From Thereva unica (taxonomy: Eukaryota > Arthropoda > Insecta > Diptera > Therevidae), in assembly GCA_949987705.1 (NCBI GenBank), contig OX465282.1, forward strand, positions 5,754,501 to 5,818,500: a DNA stretch of 64,000 nucleotides, given 5' to 3'. A model generated the notes under the pieces. The model did not search any database, was not told the origin of the DNA, and worked only from the letters and a program-made list of their open reading frames with translations. The position numbers and the translations under genes are program-made. The first letter of the stretch is position 1. Each line of letters opens with the position of its first letter. Positions 21,233 through 32,115 of the stretch are shown here, piece by piece.

Positions 21233-22169
21233 TCAACTTCGATCTGAGCTGCGCTTTCGCCATCGGTTTCCATGTTTCCCGATTCGTCCTCCCTTGGTAT
21301 GGGCAGCTTGATTCACTACGGATTCCATATCTGTTTTGTACAGTTCGATCTGTTGGAAGCCGTAGTTCATGGCGTTCATAGCCTCCTGGTTCAGGCATTC
21401 TTCATTTAGGAGCAGAATAACTTGCATTGTTGCCCTGTTAGTCTGCTCCGTTTTCATAACCTTTTAACCATTGTGTAGATTTGAGGGTTGAATGCTTTAA
21501 GCATGGTGAATATTTCCTCGGACTCCGATGGAGCAACCGGAAACCATGACCTGGCCCTCGGACGTGAAGGTGTGTTACCGGCAGTAACCACTTTGAGTCG
21601 GGCGCCTGAGTAAGCTTCCCCGACTCCAGCTACCGTAGCTCTGTACAGCTCTGCGAATCGTGTGTTGTCGCAGGCCGTTAATTTTATGCTGCCCTGATAC
21701 CATACGGCATCAAGGCATGTGCGGGGGGTCCCGGGTTATCCCTCAGGCCCTCCATAGCCACTTTAGCGAGGGCGACTTGCACCCACCGCTATTGGTGCTT
21801 GGGGATCTTCCCATTTTCGTCGTTCTCGTTCAGGACGCTGATTATTTTGCGATCCTTCGCTTCGCTTGCTTTGGTTCCGTGCGTCTTGGATGTTTTCGGA
21901 ACTGGATTCTGGGTGTTGATTTCGTCCACCGATCGATGGCGTTTAAAGGCTGGTGCACCTCGAAACCGCTCTAGCGTGAAGTTTGGGATGACTTGCATTG
22001 TCAAAACAATGTCGTCCTGGACTTTGATATACCCCTTCTTCGACACTTGGTCTTCTATGATCGCGTTGGTGGCGAAGTGGCGAAGGATTCTGCTGGCTAG
22101 GCGGACTTCTTGATGACCTGCCTTTGTCGGGTCAGATCTAGTTAGATTTTTGGCTCTTCCGCAAATCAT
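21233..22169 (-). pseudogene. LINE ORF1 with DUF4780-like domain
   Basis: A minus-strand ORF1 region upstream of the RT/RNase H fragment. It starts with a frame of 126 codons (22169-21789, MICGRAKNLTRSDPTK...). Downstream frames read SRPRARSWFPVAPSESEEIF and MLKAFNPQIYT (about 21480-21560), then ATMQVILLLNEECL (about 21410). The R-x-W-x-P...E-x-I...L-x2-F/N-N-P pattern resembles the DUF4780 domain found in insect retroelement ORFs. A second copy lies at 28479-28855. Frame changes make it a pseudogene. Confidence 0.6.
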
Positions 22170-23147
22170 TCGCTCCTCTGATCCAGCTTATTTAAAATAC
22201 AAGGACTTGCTTTGGGTTGTGTGGGAGATGTTTACTTACTTGTTTTTTTTTTGTAGCACCTTTCTCTCTAATATAATTTATGTTATTTTTAGTGTTGCCA
22301 TTTGGTTTATTGTTATTTCTGAGTTTTGGTGGTAGGTGGTAGCACACTTAGAGGACTGATGACAGCACATGACGTCCACACTCAACGCTGCCCCAGTTCA
22401 GCGCCCCAAACATCCTAAATGAAAAAAAAAACAATTATTTTGAACTTAAAAAAAATCATATTTCTTTCTTCTTTTTTCATCATTTCTTTTCAAAACATAT
22501 CACATCCAACAAAATGTTTCAAAATTTTTTCTCTTGCATATTTTTCTCTTTCTTATGTTTCATTTTTTGTTTCATTTACTTTATTTCTTGTTTTATTTTA
22601 TTTATTTTTTTTTTTTTATTTTTTTAAATAGGTTTTTATCTTTCGTGTGTTCTCGTTTATTTTTAGTCACAAAGCATTATTTTTTCATCTTGTTTATTTA
22701 TTGATCACCGGATATTATATGATAAAATAAATTAAAAAACGTACACAAAAATAATATTATATATATAATATAGAAGCATAAACTGCCCGGTATAATTCTT
22801 TTTTTTTATAGTAGCATCATTCCTTTTATTTTTTTTTTTTTGTTTTAGTTTCTTTTATCATTTCTTCTTCTCATTTTTTTTGTATGTATATATATACTGT
22901 ATAGTAGGATAATACTCTGTACACTAAGAGAGACAAGGGGGAGAGAATTACAAGTTTTACACAACAATATACAGCAAAGGTACATTTAAAATTAATTTTT
23001 AAATTACACATTATTGATTTTTTTTCCCGTCTTTGTTTTTGTTTCTGTAAGTTCTAAGCACAAAATTTAATTTAAATAAAACAGAAAAAAAAACAATCAA
23101 ACTTATAAATTATGGTTTTGTTTTTTTTTAAATAAAAAAAGAATTTA
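22170..23147. other. T-rich low-complexity region, no gene
   Basis: Long T-runs on the plus strand with scattered AATAAA/TTTATT words. It could be the distal 3' UTR or downstream region of the minus-strand ENTR1-like gene, later split by the TIR element to its right; I cannot show this. Confidence 0.35.
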
Positions 23148-23439
23148 AGGGGTAGTCCATTAATTACGTGAGGCGTTTAGGGGGGGGTCGAACCGAATCT
23201 CACCAAATCTCACGTAGGGGAGGGGGGGGGGTGGTCGCGGCAAATATCACGTAATTTTTCTTCTTCTTCAGTGTAAAATTGCTAGAAAACTGGGTTAAAT
23301 TAAGTAAAACATGTTTCTCCACTAAATACCCGCATTCACTTACAGGCCGCCGGCAGGCCAAATCCGCAGGCACGACCCGATGAAGGCAATACAATGGCCT
23401 CTGTGTTGAAAGTCGTATTTGCTGTCATAAGAAGTGACG

Positions 23440-24215
23440 CTAATACAGCGGTGTGCTGATAGTCGATTCTTGTCGTGTAAAATCTGCTGACATAAACGAC
23501 AGCTTATTTGGTGTGCTGACAGTCGTTTTTATTGTAGTTTTGTTGTCACCTTTGGTCGGGCTGTTTGCGTTAGTGACAAAGTAGGAAAATTTAAAAGAAA
23601 ATACATATTTGTTATTTTGGGGTGTTGCTAAAGGGCAGAGATATGCTGACAAATTACACAAATGTTTGGGAAGAAATAATAACAAAATTTTTAATTTTTC
23701 GCGTTTGCCGTCTTCCGAACTACTAAACCACAACTCAGCAGAATTTAACATCTTTAATCTCAAATTATTTATAATTTATTACAATTTTCGCGAAACACAA
23801 ACTAACAAATGTTTATTCTTCAAACTAAAAATGGTCTATTCCTCACGAAACACAAAAACTTAGCACATAACCTCTCTGACCCCGGTACCGACAGTCGTTA
23901 TTTTACTGAAACGACAATTTCTTCAGCTCAAACCACTTGTCACGTCACACGACTCTCAGCACACCAACTAGAAAACTAGACGACAACGACATATACATGC
24001 GACTGTCATATGACGACTTTCAGCACAGGGGCCTTAGCAAATACACTCTCTGAACCCTGTGCTGACAGTCGTAATTGTACTGAAACGACAATTTCTTTAA
24101 CTCAAACGACTTGTTACGCCACCCGACTCTCAGCACACAAACTAAAAAACGAGACGACATCGGCATTTACATGCGACTGTCATATGACTCGACTTTCAGT
24201 CGACCTTTTCATACA
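23440..24215. repeat. Nested TGTGCTGACAGTCGT repeats
   Basis: Copies of a roughly 150-bp unit occur here: one ends at about 24030 and another runs from about 24056 to 24200. Each starts TGTGCTGACAGTCGT, continues ACTGAAACGACAATTTCTT and CGACTCTCAGCACA, and ends CATATGAC..CGACTTTCAG. Diverged partial copies lie at 23449 and 23516. The terminal word is the one found at the ends of the foldback at 5722-5936. Confidence 0.6.
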
Positions 24216-24269
24216 AGTATTTCGAAAATTTTTGTATGAAGTGGTCGATTGAAGAAACTTACGTGCCAC

Positions 24270-24380
24270 CACCCCAGATCTTCAGGCACAAACTGATGAC
24301 AACTGTCCACTCATAAAAAGATTTTTTTCAGTTTTCTTGGACTGCACGCCCCATCCAGTTGGCGGCCGGGGAGGTGTGGC
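24270..24380 (+). repeat. Dispersed repeat family R, copy 2
   Basis: Shares AGATCTTCAGGCAC, GCCCCATCCAGTTGGCG and GGCCGGGGAGGTGTG with 3610-3705 in the same order and orientation. Confidence 0.6.
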
Positions 24381-24918
24381 CAAAAATTTCAAGCCACGAT
24401 CTGCTGTCGACATGTGTGTGTGTAAGGTTGCCTTAAAATATGGCTAAATCCTACATAAAAACTTTTATGCGAACCTCAGAAAGTATCATAGTAGCCTCTC
24501 GATTGTTTAACCGCCGTCAGCCAGCCAAAAGCACGACTCGACGATAGTGACCCACGAAAAGGCCATTAGAATATATAACTACCGGAAGGGTTCTCGCCAA
24601 ATTTTAGCGTAATGAAATTCTTGTTGATCATGACTGCTCACGTTTTGGTAGTTGTGTGTCCACTATAAGCGGAAAAAGCGAGTAGAATAGAGGAGTGGCA
24701 AATAGGAGTTCGAATTATCAGTTATCTATAATTAAAGCTAGCGGTTACGCCCGAAAATACGTATTTTTATTGTTAAATAATAGATTTTTTAAAACCTGAA
24801 AAATCTCACGTGAGATTAGGGGGGAGTGGGTCGAGCCAAATCTCACGAAATCTCATCCATGGGGGAGGGGGGTCGAAAAATCGCAAAAATCGCCTCACGT
24901 AATTTATGGACGACCCCT

Positions 24919-25486
24919 ACAACATTTTATTCTAAAAAAATTGTTTTTTTTATGAATTAATACAATTATTATATTTTTTGTTTGTTTTTCCCTTTTAAAT
25001 AATTATTTATCATCAAAAAATTGACTACCTATATTTTTGTTGGTTTCTTCGTGATTTATAATATTTATTGCTATTTTTTTTTATTATTTTAATGTTTGTG
25101 TGGACTTCAGTTGTTTTGCCCTTCTTTTTTTAAATAAATTATAGCATTGATTGTTTGGTGCCCAAAATTAAAAAGAGATAATAAGAATTAACAAAAATTT
25201 GCAACCAAAAAAATATTTAAAAAATATTTCATCTTGCTTTAATACTTGAATATTGTTTTTTTTTCTTTCATTTTTCTTTATTTTTTTTTTTTGTTAAATA
25301 TATACTATAACTATTGCTATAAGTGCAGCCACACAATATGACGTTTTTTAAAGGAACACCAGATATTATTTGTCTGTCTTTATAACAATTCATTTATTTT
25401 ATTTTTGTTTAGTTTTAGTTTTGTGTGTGTGTGTTTTGTTTTTATCATTCAAATTTCTATTCATATATTTTTTATTATTATTATTA
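24919..25486 (-). other. AT-rich 3' flank/3' UTR of the ENTR1-like gene
   Basis: Sequence immediately after the stop codon on the minus strand is AT-rich with many AATAAA words (TTTATT on plus), for example near 25390-25400. No single polyadenylation site stands out. Confidence 0.4.
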
Positions 25487-25652
25487 TTACAATGCTGGCC
25501 CACTAAAATCTTCATAATCAACATCACAATCAGATAAGAAATCTTCATTTACGACTGGATTTGTTGTATTATTTTGATCATAACCGATACGATCAACATT
25601 ATCAATAGCAGCTGCCATAAGGCGTAGATTTTCTACGCCACTTAATAGTTGT
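25487..25652 (-). CDS. ENTR1-like gene, exon 6 (C-terminus)
   Basis: Acceptor CTGTTAG at 25655-25653. The exon begins with one base completing the Arg codon split with exon 5, then reads QLLSGVENLRLMAAAIDNVD and ends ...DYEDFSGPAL with TAA at 25489-25487. The block after the coiled coil (R-Q-L-L-S-G-x-x-x-L-R) matches what I know of the conserved ENTR1/SDCCAG3 C-terminal region. The very acidic tail is a further feature. The exon is 166 nt and keeps the frame across the junction. Confidence 0.75.
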
Positions 25653-25743
25653 CTAACAGAAAGAAAAGAACAAAGTTGGTTAAAATGATTTTTCTTTTAT
25701 TTTTAAAGTAAAATATAATGTAATGTATAATATAATTATTTAC

Positions 25744-25892
25744 CTCAAGTTACTTTCTGCATTGCTGGCAGCTCTCATTAAATCTCGAGACAACTGTGAA
25801 TTTCTGGACGGCCTTCTAGTAACACGATCACCACCAACAGCACCTTCTTCACGTAGAGATTCATTTTCCCGTCTAAGGGATTCAACCTCACC
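25744..25892 (-). CDS. ENTR1-like gene, exon 5 (coiled coil)
   Basis: 149 nt between acceptor TTTTTAG (25895-25893) and donor GTAAAT (25743). It starts GEVESLRRENESLREEGAVG and ends with SNAESNL plus two bases of the next Arg codon. The leucine/charged heptads continue the coiled coil of exons 3 and 4. The 3.2-kb intron upstream is full of LINE fragments, but the exon is intact. Confidence 0.75.
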
Positions 25893-26039
25893 CTAAAAAT
25901 TTAGAGGAAAGGAATATGTATCTAATAAAGCTTATAACCACCTATACATAAGATGGGCTATTATTATTATTAAGGAATGAGGAAGCAACACATATGGTGA
26001 ACGCTGCGGCCAAGTTAGGCCTATTGTGTACGTACCCCA

Positions 26040-27640
26040 CTAGCGGAACAGACTATCAGCCGTCCGAACGAAAGCAAGAAGATCTTTAATTGATGAAGAT
26101 CGGACTTGAGCAGGGCTCTTAAACTCTCTGATAAACGTTCTTCTTTTAAGCCAGATCAGAGCAGGACATTCACAAAGCATATGTGTGGAAGTCTCGTCGC
26201 CTTCCAAGCAGAGTCGGCATTCTGTCTCTTGAGACAGTCCTAGGTTGTGGAGGTGGTACCGCAGTCCTACATGGCTAGTGAGATAATCAATCAGCAGCCT
26301 TAGGTTCGCTCTGTTTAAAGTTATAGTGCTCCTTAGGGCAAAAGGTCTTATAAGATCTTTAGCTTGTCTAAAACCTGAGGCTAGGTTTATTCTCTTAATC
26401 CACTCTTGTATCAAGGACTTGGAGGTGGACCAAGAGATTCCACAGAAGGATTCTGGGCCCTGGAGCAACGTCTCAGACCCCTCCCTCGCGAGGCTGTCTG
26501 CAGCCTCATTCAACAGCGAGACTTCATTTCTTTTGGTCAGGCTTTGGAGTACGTCAAAGCAGCCTGTTACTATTTTGGAAAAAAGCTTCCACGTTGAGAG
26601 TGCCTTGATGGCAGCTTGACTGTCAGAAAAGATTTTAATGTTGGCGCCTTTCAGACCTTTCTCAAGGTTGAGCCTAGCGCAGGTCGCAATGACATGTATT
26701 TCAGTCTGGAAAACAGAGGGCCACTTACACGTTGCAATCGAGATCTTGGAGTTGGGTCCTGCGACACCAGTCTCTGTGCCATGTTCCATCTTTGAACCGT
26801 CAATAAACCAGGGGAGACGTTTTTGATCCCTAGAAAGAATAAATTCCTCCCACTCAGAACGATCCGGGATAATCGCTCCTTTGGAACCGCAGTTGACTAA
26901 CCATGGTCGGATACGCGGCAAATGGAAATGTTTGGGATATTGTTAAGGATATCCACGTGTCTTTTGACCGTATAGGGCTAGTTGGATGACATCTGAAGTC
27001 TCAAAGCACTTATGGCGACGGATTTCCACATGAAGAGATGCAAAGGGGTCAATCCAATGATGGCCTCCAGCAGCTGTGGGACAGGTCCGCATAGCTCCGG
27101 TAATGGAGAGGCTAGCAAGACGTTGCAGTTTGCTGCACTTGAGGATCGACGTAACCTGTTTAGTCTTGGGCCACCAAACTATAGCGGCATAAGTGATCAC
27201 AGGTATAACGATCGTATTGTACATCCAGTACATCATTTGTGGTGTTAAATCCCATGTCTTACCCAGAAGCTCTTTGTAGGCCCATATGGCCCTTGTGGAT
27301 TTGCTGATGACGTAGTCAAGTTGAACGTTCCAGTTTAGTCTCTTGTCTAAATTTACTCCCAAATATTTGACTGAGTCTGAGTACTTAACTACCCTTGATA
27401 CAGATAGGACCTAGGTCCACTTTGTAGCGTTTGGAGAAAGGCACCAGGACAGCCTTATTTGGGTTGATTGCCAGACCTTCCTTGGTACACTGCCTTTGAA
27501 CTTTTCGGAGTGCTGTTTTCATGACCTCAAGATGGATGGAGTAATTAGGATCTCGACAAAAAAAACCCCACAAATTACAACAAAGAGATGACAAGATCGA
27601 AACGAAGTCCATGCAAATAAATAAATAAGCTTTCTTCATC
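26040..27640 (-). pseudogene. LINE ORF2 3' half (RT thumb, RNase H, C-terminus) in intron 4
   Basis: Three consecutive minus-strand frames form one element. 27639-27385 ends the RT region (EGLAINPNKAVLVPF). 27362-26943 is the thumb (MGVNLDKRLNWNVQLDYVIS). 26921-26040 is RNase H (LPWFIDGSKMEHGTETG; IKIFSDSQAAIKAL; NEAADSLARE) plus a Cys/His C-terminal module (ECRLCLEGDETSTHMLCECP). The 293-codon RNase H piece is open, so decay is moderate. The clade is of the RNase H-bearing Jockey/I/LOA/R1 type. The plus-strand fragment at 8665 is the same family. Confidence 0.8.
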
Positions 27641-28033
27641 TATAAGCTTACATCAAATCTTGTCAACTGGCATTGTCTCCCTCAAGACTCCGGAAGGTTC
27701 CTTTACAGAGAATACCAGGGACATCACGGAACTATTAATAAGCCGAGTTCTTTAGCAACTTACCCTGGAATGGCCTTAGAATCGGAGGTAGTTTCTGCTT
27801 CCTTGGCCCTCGTTTCTGACAGGGTAGCTATGCGCTGGCGAGTGATCATTTCTAAATCGATAAACTTCTTGCCGACCTGAATAACCTGGACTTCAAAGCA
27901 GTGGCCTACGCAGATGATATCGTCATAAAGATCAGCAAAATCCCTATCTAGGTATAATCCTGGATCAAGAGCTCTCCTGCAAACCTCAGATTAACAGAAT
28001 AACTACCAAGGCAGCTTTTCTTCTTCGAAAGCT

Positions 28034-28480
28034 CTACAGCCCAATTCGAGCCTTGGCGTCAGCTTCTTCCTCCAGACGTCTCTCTTCTCCGCACCTTGTC
28101 TCCATTTCTTGTATTGAACAGTTTTGCTGCATCGGCTTTAACATTGTCTTCCCACCTTGACCGTGGTTTGCCAACTGGTCATTGGCCATCTGAAAGTAGA
28201 TCGCTCGAATCTCGGATCGCTTTTTCCAACGCCAGGTTGGAAAGGAGGCAGGCCAGACCGTCCCCCTGTCGGAGGCCATTATTCATGTTGATTGGTCTGG
28301 ACAGTGTTCCGGATACCTTTACTTGGCTTGCCACATTGACCATGGTCAACCTACATAGTCTTGTCAGTTCAGTCAGTAGAGTTCTACTCTACATACATAA
28401 ACAGGTTCTTTCACCAGCAATCCATGCCTCTTGGACTAGGGCAACATCGCAGCGGACGTTGCTTTACAGTGGTGCCGGTT
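28034..28480 (-). pseudogene. RTE-like LINE reverse-transcriptase fragment in intron 4
   Basis: Nucleotide blocks at 28250-28365 (AGGCCAGACCG, GGTCTGGACAGTGTTCCGG, ATACCTTTACTTGGCTTG) recur almost unchanged at 41570-41680 in the minus-strand LINE of 40.8-42.3 kb. The frame 28279-28034 is a basic, frame-shifted remnant. It is a truncated copy of that family. Confidence 0.55.
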
Positions 28481-28855
28481 AACTGAATTCCCTTTGCCAT
28501 TTTCCATGTGTTTTTCCTCGTCGACAGTTCCTTTCGCATTCTTCATTTAGGAGGAGAATAACTTGCATTGTGGCCCTGTTAGTCTGCTCCGTTTTTACAA
28601 CCTTACAGTTATCTGTGTCGATTTGAAGGTTAAAGGCTTTAAGTCTGGTGAATATTTCCTCGAGCTCCGATGGAGCCACCATGCTATGGCCCTCGGACGT
28701 GAAGGTATTTCACCGGCATTAACCGCTTTGATTCGAACGTCTGGGTAAATTTTCCCGACTCTAGCTACTGCAGCTTTGTACAGCTTTGCGGATTTTGTTC
28801 TGTCATCCAGAGTGACGATGTTGCAAGAATAAAAGTGGCTAAGAAATACTAGCAA
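28479..28855 (-). pseudogene. LINE ORF1 (DUF4780-like) fragment in intron 4
   Basis: Two overlapping minus-strand frames read ...IKAVNAGEIPSRPRAIAWWL, then VAPSELEEIFTRLKAFNLQI and RATMQVILLLNEEC. They align block by block with 21410-21600, so both are copies of one LINE family. A frame change at about 28680 separates the halves. Confidence 0.6.
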
Positions 28856-29103
28856 GATTTTATAATTGTATTGTCACTACAACTTTGAAATAAAACGAGA
28901 TTGTCACGCCAAGGTTTGTTTGGATGCAGATTATGAGCCAATGTTTAACTAAGATTTGTTTTAATTTATTACTTATCCCTCTCGGATTTACCCGAACACT
29001 TTTTAAAACCCCTCCCGGACGCCCCAGGATGCCTTCCAAACTAGGACAAATCCGGAAAAACCCGGACAGATAGCAGCACTAGCCTAATAGTACATTTACT
29101 CAC

Positions 29104-29166
29104 CGTTAACTGTTTCACTTGCTGTTTTAACTTATTGATTTGACTTTGAGCAGCAGCGGCTCTTTT
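29104..29166 (-). CDS. ENTR1-like gene, exon 4 (coiled coil)
   Basis: 63 nt, exactly 21 codons, between acceptor GTTTTAG (29169-29167) and donor GTGAGT (29103-29098). It encodes KRAAAAQSQINKLKQQVKQL plus T, which extends the coiled coil from exon 3 in phase 0. Confidence 0.75.
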
Positions 29167-29236
29167 CTAAAACAAAAACGCAAATTTAAATATTAAAAAA
29201 AAAACTTCTGAAAATCCGTCATCACCACACACTCAC

Positions 29237-29764
29237 CTTGCTTTGATCTAAATTCTCCTCAACTTGCCCCATACTTTGTGCCAAACTTCTATTATACGCT
29301 GATTCATTTGATCTAGCTTGCTCTAGCCGCCGTTCTAATTCACCAGATCTACGCGTCTGTTCGGCCAATGCTAAACGGCTTTCATCTAATTCTCTTCGCA
29401 GTCTATCATTTTCTAATCTTAAACGTGATAATTGTAGGCTAGGTGAATTATCTTCAGGTGAATCGAGATCAGGCAGTCCAGCTGCCACATCAGCTAAACG
29501 GGACGATGATGAATGTATAATTGGTCCATCATTTAAGAAATCTGGTAATGTTTGACATTTATCTGTTTGATTATTTGATGACATTCCTGGTAGATCAACA
29601 ACAAAATCAACTGGTGATGCTGGTGAATTGTGTGGTGAACTTAAATTCATATCGTTATAGTACCATGGATCCATCCAATGATCTTGCACAAAATCGGGTA
29701 AAACTGCGGCAAATTCAGAATTTAGTCGTATATTACCACCGCCTGGGCCGGATTGATGAATTTT
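29237..29764 (-). CDS. ENTR1-like gene, exon 3
   Basis: 528 nt (176 codons), phase 0 at both ends, between acceptor ATCAACAG (29767-29765) and donor GTGAGT. The first part (KIHQSGPGGG...DHWMDPWYYND) is aromatic and probably a short linear motif. A Ser/Pro-rich linker follows. From about residue 105 of the exon, a leucine-zipper-like coiled coil starts (LQLSRLRLENDRLRRELDES) and continues through exon 5. In ENTR1 the coiled-coil C-terminus mediates endosomal partner binding; that role here is inferred. Confidence 0.75.
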
Positions 29765-29823
29765 CTGTTGATATATATAATATAGGATTATTTGTATTGA
29801 TCGTATGCTTATATTGTACTTAC

Positions 29824-30653
29824 ATTATTACTAGATGACTGTGAACATACTCCACCAGCACTCATTCGATTTGATGATCTCGGTGGCGAAGGCCGTCGCC
29901 TAGGAGATTGTATACCACCACCGCCACCACCATTGCCTGGTACATTTTTAGGTGGTAAATCCATGTCGTAATTAGAGTAAGATCGATGTACAAATTGCCT
30001 ATCATAATCGTTTGGGAAGAAATTGCTCATACTATCATTTTGATCTCTTGGATCAACAGCACCTCTATCAATAGGTCCGCTATCCTTCAAGGCACCACCA
30101 CCACCACCACCGCTGCTGCTACCATTAACACCTCCGCCAGCGAATTCAGCTAAGCTAGCTTGTGAATCAAATGATGAAAAACGCGGTGAACGCTTCATTT
30201 TAGATGTTTCACTGACTAATGATGACATAGATGTTGTAGATATTGATGATGAAGCCAATGTACTTTGGTTATTACCGGTTACTGTTGATTGAGGAACTTT
30301 TGGTCTGGCCCCAGTTGATGTCTGATATGATGACGATGATGGTGATGTCAATAGTGAGGATGTTACCGATGCTATAGTTGATGTACCGCCGCTACCAGAC
30401 AATGACATTCGATGTAACGCAATAAAATCATCTGGGGTACTTGTATTATTATTCGAACTACTATGATGATGATGATGCTGCTGTGGGTCATTACTTAAAA
30501 CTGTTGCCGATGCTGATGTAACTACTGTATGATTACTAGGTAAATTACTGTTACTAGTACTACCTAAGGAAGCTGAACTTGTATCACGATTCAGGAATTG
30601 CCTGAATGAGAAAGGATTTTCTTCGCGACGTGGTTGCTGCTCAACGACATGAC
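29824..30653 (-). CDS. ENTR1-like gene, exon 2
   Basis: 830 nt between acceptor TTTTTCCAG (to 30654) and donor GTAAGT (29823-29818). It contains EENPFSFRQFLNRDTSS near its start. NPFSF-x2-FL is the N-terminal signature I associate with ENTR1/SDCCAG3. The remainder is low-complexity: a His run of five, Ser/Thr-rich stretches and Gly runs encoded by (GGN)n. This is typical of disordered insect proteins and longer than the vertebrate counterpart. The exon starts with two bases completing a Gly codon. Confidence 0.75.
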
Positions 30654-30884
30654 CTGGAAAAACAACACAAGTAAAACAAGCTTGAATAACACGCCGAGTC
30701 ATGTTAATAAAGCAATAATCTTCGCCTAGTATTCTTAGTCATTTAATAAATAAAATAATTTAGAAAATGCGCACACCGTCCGTCCACCACGGACAACTCA
30801 AATAATCAAAAAAGGGGCTTTCCTCTTGCGCCCAAACAAAGAACTTTTATGTAAGATATTTCAACAATTTCAAATAATACAAAC

Positions 30885-31083
30885 CATCACCGATTGTTGC
30901 CCGTATATTGCGGTAATCCCCGCCAGCCTCCTTGGGCATCATTCGCCGTTCCTTTGATGTTAGTGTGCCTGATCGAAGTTTTTCTGATGTCGACGACGAT
31001 GAAGTCCCTGTCTCATTGTTGTTGTAATTTGTTGAATTTTCCTCGAAATTGCTGCTCAGGATGCCATCGTTTTCATTTGCCAT
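30885..31083 (-). CDS. ENTR1-like gene, exon 1 (start codon)
   Basis: The ATG at 31083-31081 opens 66 codons (MANENDGILSSNFEENSTNY...RNIRATIGD) plus one base. An in-frame TAG lies 27-30 nt upstream of the ATG. Joined in phase with the other five exons the gene totals 1935 nt, a 644-residue protein. Two donors are compatible with the phase (GTTTGT after 30885, or GTGATG six bases earlier); I use the longer form. The human protein is about 435 residues, so this one is longer in its low-complexity parts. ENTR1/SDCCAG3 acts in endosome-to-membrane recycling and cytokinesis. Identification rests on the NPFSF and C-terminal motifs. Confidence 0.65.
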
Positions 31084-31389
31084 AATATCATTCAGATCGC
31101 TGCAATTCACCTAGTGTAGTTTACCTGCCGCCTTGGTCAATTGTTTGTGGGTAAAAAAAATTCTAATTTTAATTCCAGTTTTGTCGTCTCGGTGATTGGA
31201 TTTGGAAATTTTTTTCTTTTTGACAGCCATACGATGTTCACAGAATGACAGAACCTTTGTTTTGAGCTGCTCATGTTGGCTGAACTGGATTTTCAACTTT
31301 TTTTTCCCGAGAGGGAAAAGATGGAGAAATTTGTTTTTGGTACGTTAGTGCTGAAGTAATCTAATAGGTGGTGTAGTGTGTTTTATTAT
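31084..31389 (-). promoter_or_regulatory. 5' UTR/promoter interval of the ENTR1-like gene
   Basis: About 300 bp separate the start codon from the first LTR. No TATA box is convincing. LTR sequence begins at 31390, so the ancestral upstream region has been displaced by insertions. Confidence 0.35.
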
Positions 31390-31795
31390 TGTGGCGACTA
31401 CGATGCGTTCACCGCGACATCCACATGTCAAACATAAAGACACAAACCGCAGTACACAAACCACGGCGAAAACACTGAACTTATATGCGGCGAATCCCAA
31501 AGGTTTTAGTCAGTAGGCGTAGGTTAATTTATTATTTTAACTTTAAGGAATTGTCATAATTTTAAGTTAGTTCTAAGTTAGTAGCCTTACTGTTAACAAC
31601 TACTTTATAAATATTTATATTGGTAATAAAAAACGATTATAAATATATCCCGGCGTTATTCCTGTGAGCGACTAGCCCCACAGTTCTAAGTTAGTAGCCT
31701 TACTGTTAACAACTACTTTATAAATATTTATATTGGTAATAAAAAACGATTATAAATATATCCCGGCGTTATTCCTGTGAGCGACTAGCCCCACA
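31390..31795. mobile_element. Solo LTR with internal 113-bp tandem duplication
   Basis: The segment starts TGTGGCGACTACG and ends CGACTAGCCCCACA, giving TGTGG...CCACA termini. Two perfectly identical 113-bp copies (31570-31682 and 31683-31795) make up its 3' half, each ending in the full LTR terminus GCGACTAGCCCCACA. No internal retrotransposon sequence is attached. A clear target duplication is not visible, so the boundaries are probable rather than proven. Orientation is not decided. Confidence 0.6.
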
Positions 31796-31798
31796 TTA

Positions 31799-32115
31799 TG
31801 TGGCAGTCTTTCCCAGCATCTATTGGAAATAATCCGAAACATCCGCAACTTGACCGGATTAGTAGCAGAAATAACTACTTGCTGCTACGACGTTTTAGTA
31901 CTACATTTCGTAAGCTCATTCAATCGAGATTGCGCTGCGAATGAATTCAATCGATCGAGAACAATTAAAAGAAATAAATGAATTGACAGATAAAAATATA
32001 AAAATACAAATTAGAAATTAGAAATAAAAGACTAAACATTGGAATAACTAATTGACTTTTATTTCTCTTCCGCTCGCCTATGGTTGTGACACGGAGTAAC
32101 AACCAGACAGCGACA
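31799..32115 (+). repeat. 5' LTR of the CsRn1-type element
   Basis: 317 bp, TG...CA ends, from TGTGGCAGTC to ACAGCGACA. By eye it is identical over its full length to the 3' LTR at 36220-36536. It contains the AAATAAAAGAC region and, near its end, an ATG (32080) that opens into the gag frame. Confidence 0.92.

Larger units (their letters stand above)
23148..24918. mobile_element. 1.77-kb TIR element, AGGGGTAGTCCATTAATTAC ends
   Basis: The left end 23148-23175 and the inverted right end 24891-24918 match over 28 bp with two differences. Subterminal regions share inverted and direct blocks such as AATCTCACGAAATCTCA and G-runs (GGGGGAGGGGGG). The interior has no transposase. It contains the CTGACAGTCG tandem repeats and a copy of dispersed repeat R, so it is a composite. 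Superfamily not assigned. Confidence 0.7.

Noticed and set aside
22419..22631. 70-codon hydrophobic frame that looks like a membrane protein
   Set aside because: Phe/Ser/Leu richness is produced by T-runs; there is no other support.
31111..31296. 61-codon minus-strand frame upstream of the ENTR1-like gene
   Set aside because: It ends before the start codon, has no homology I recognise and is more simply 5' UTR or promoter sequence.
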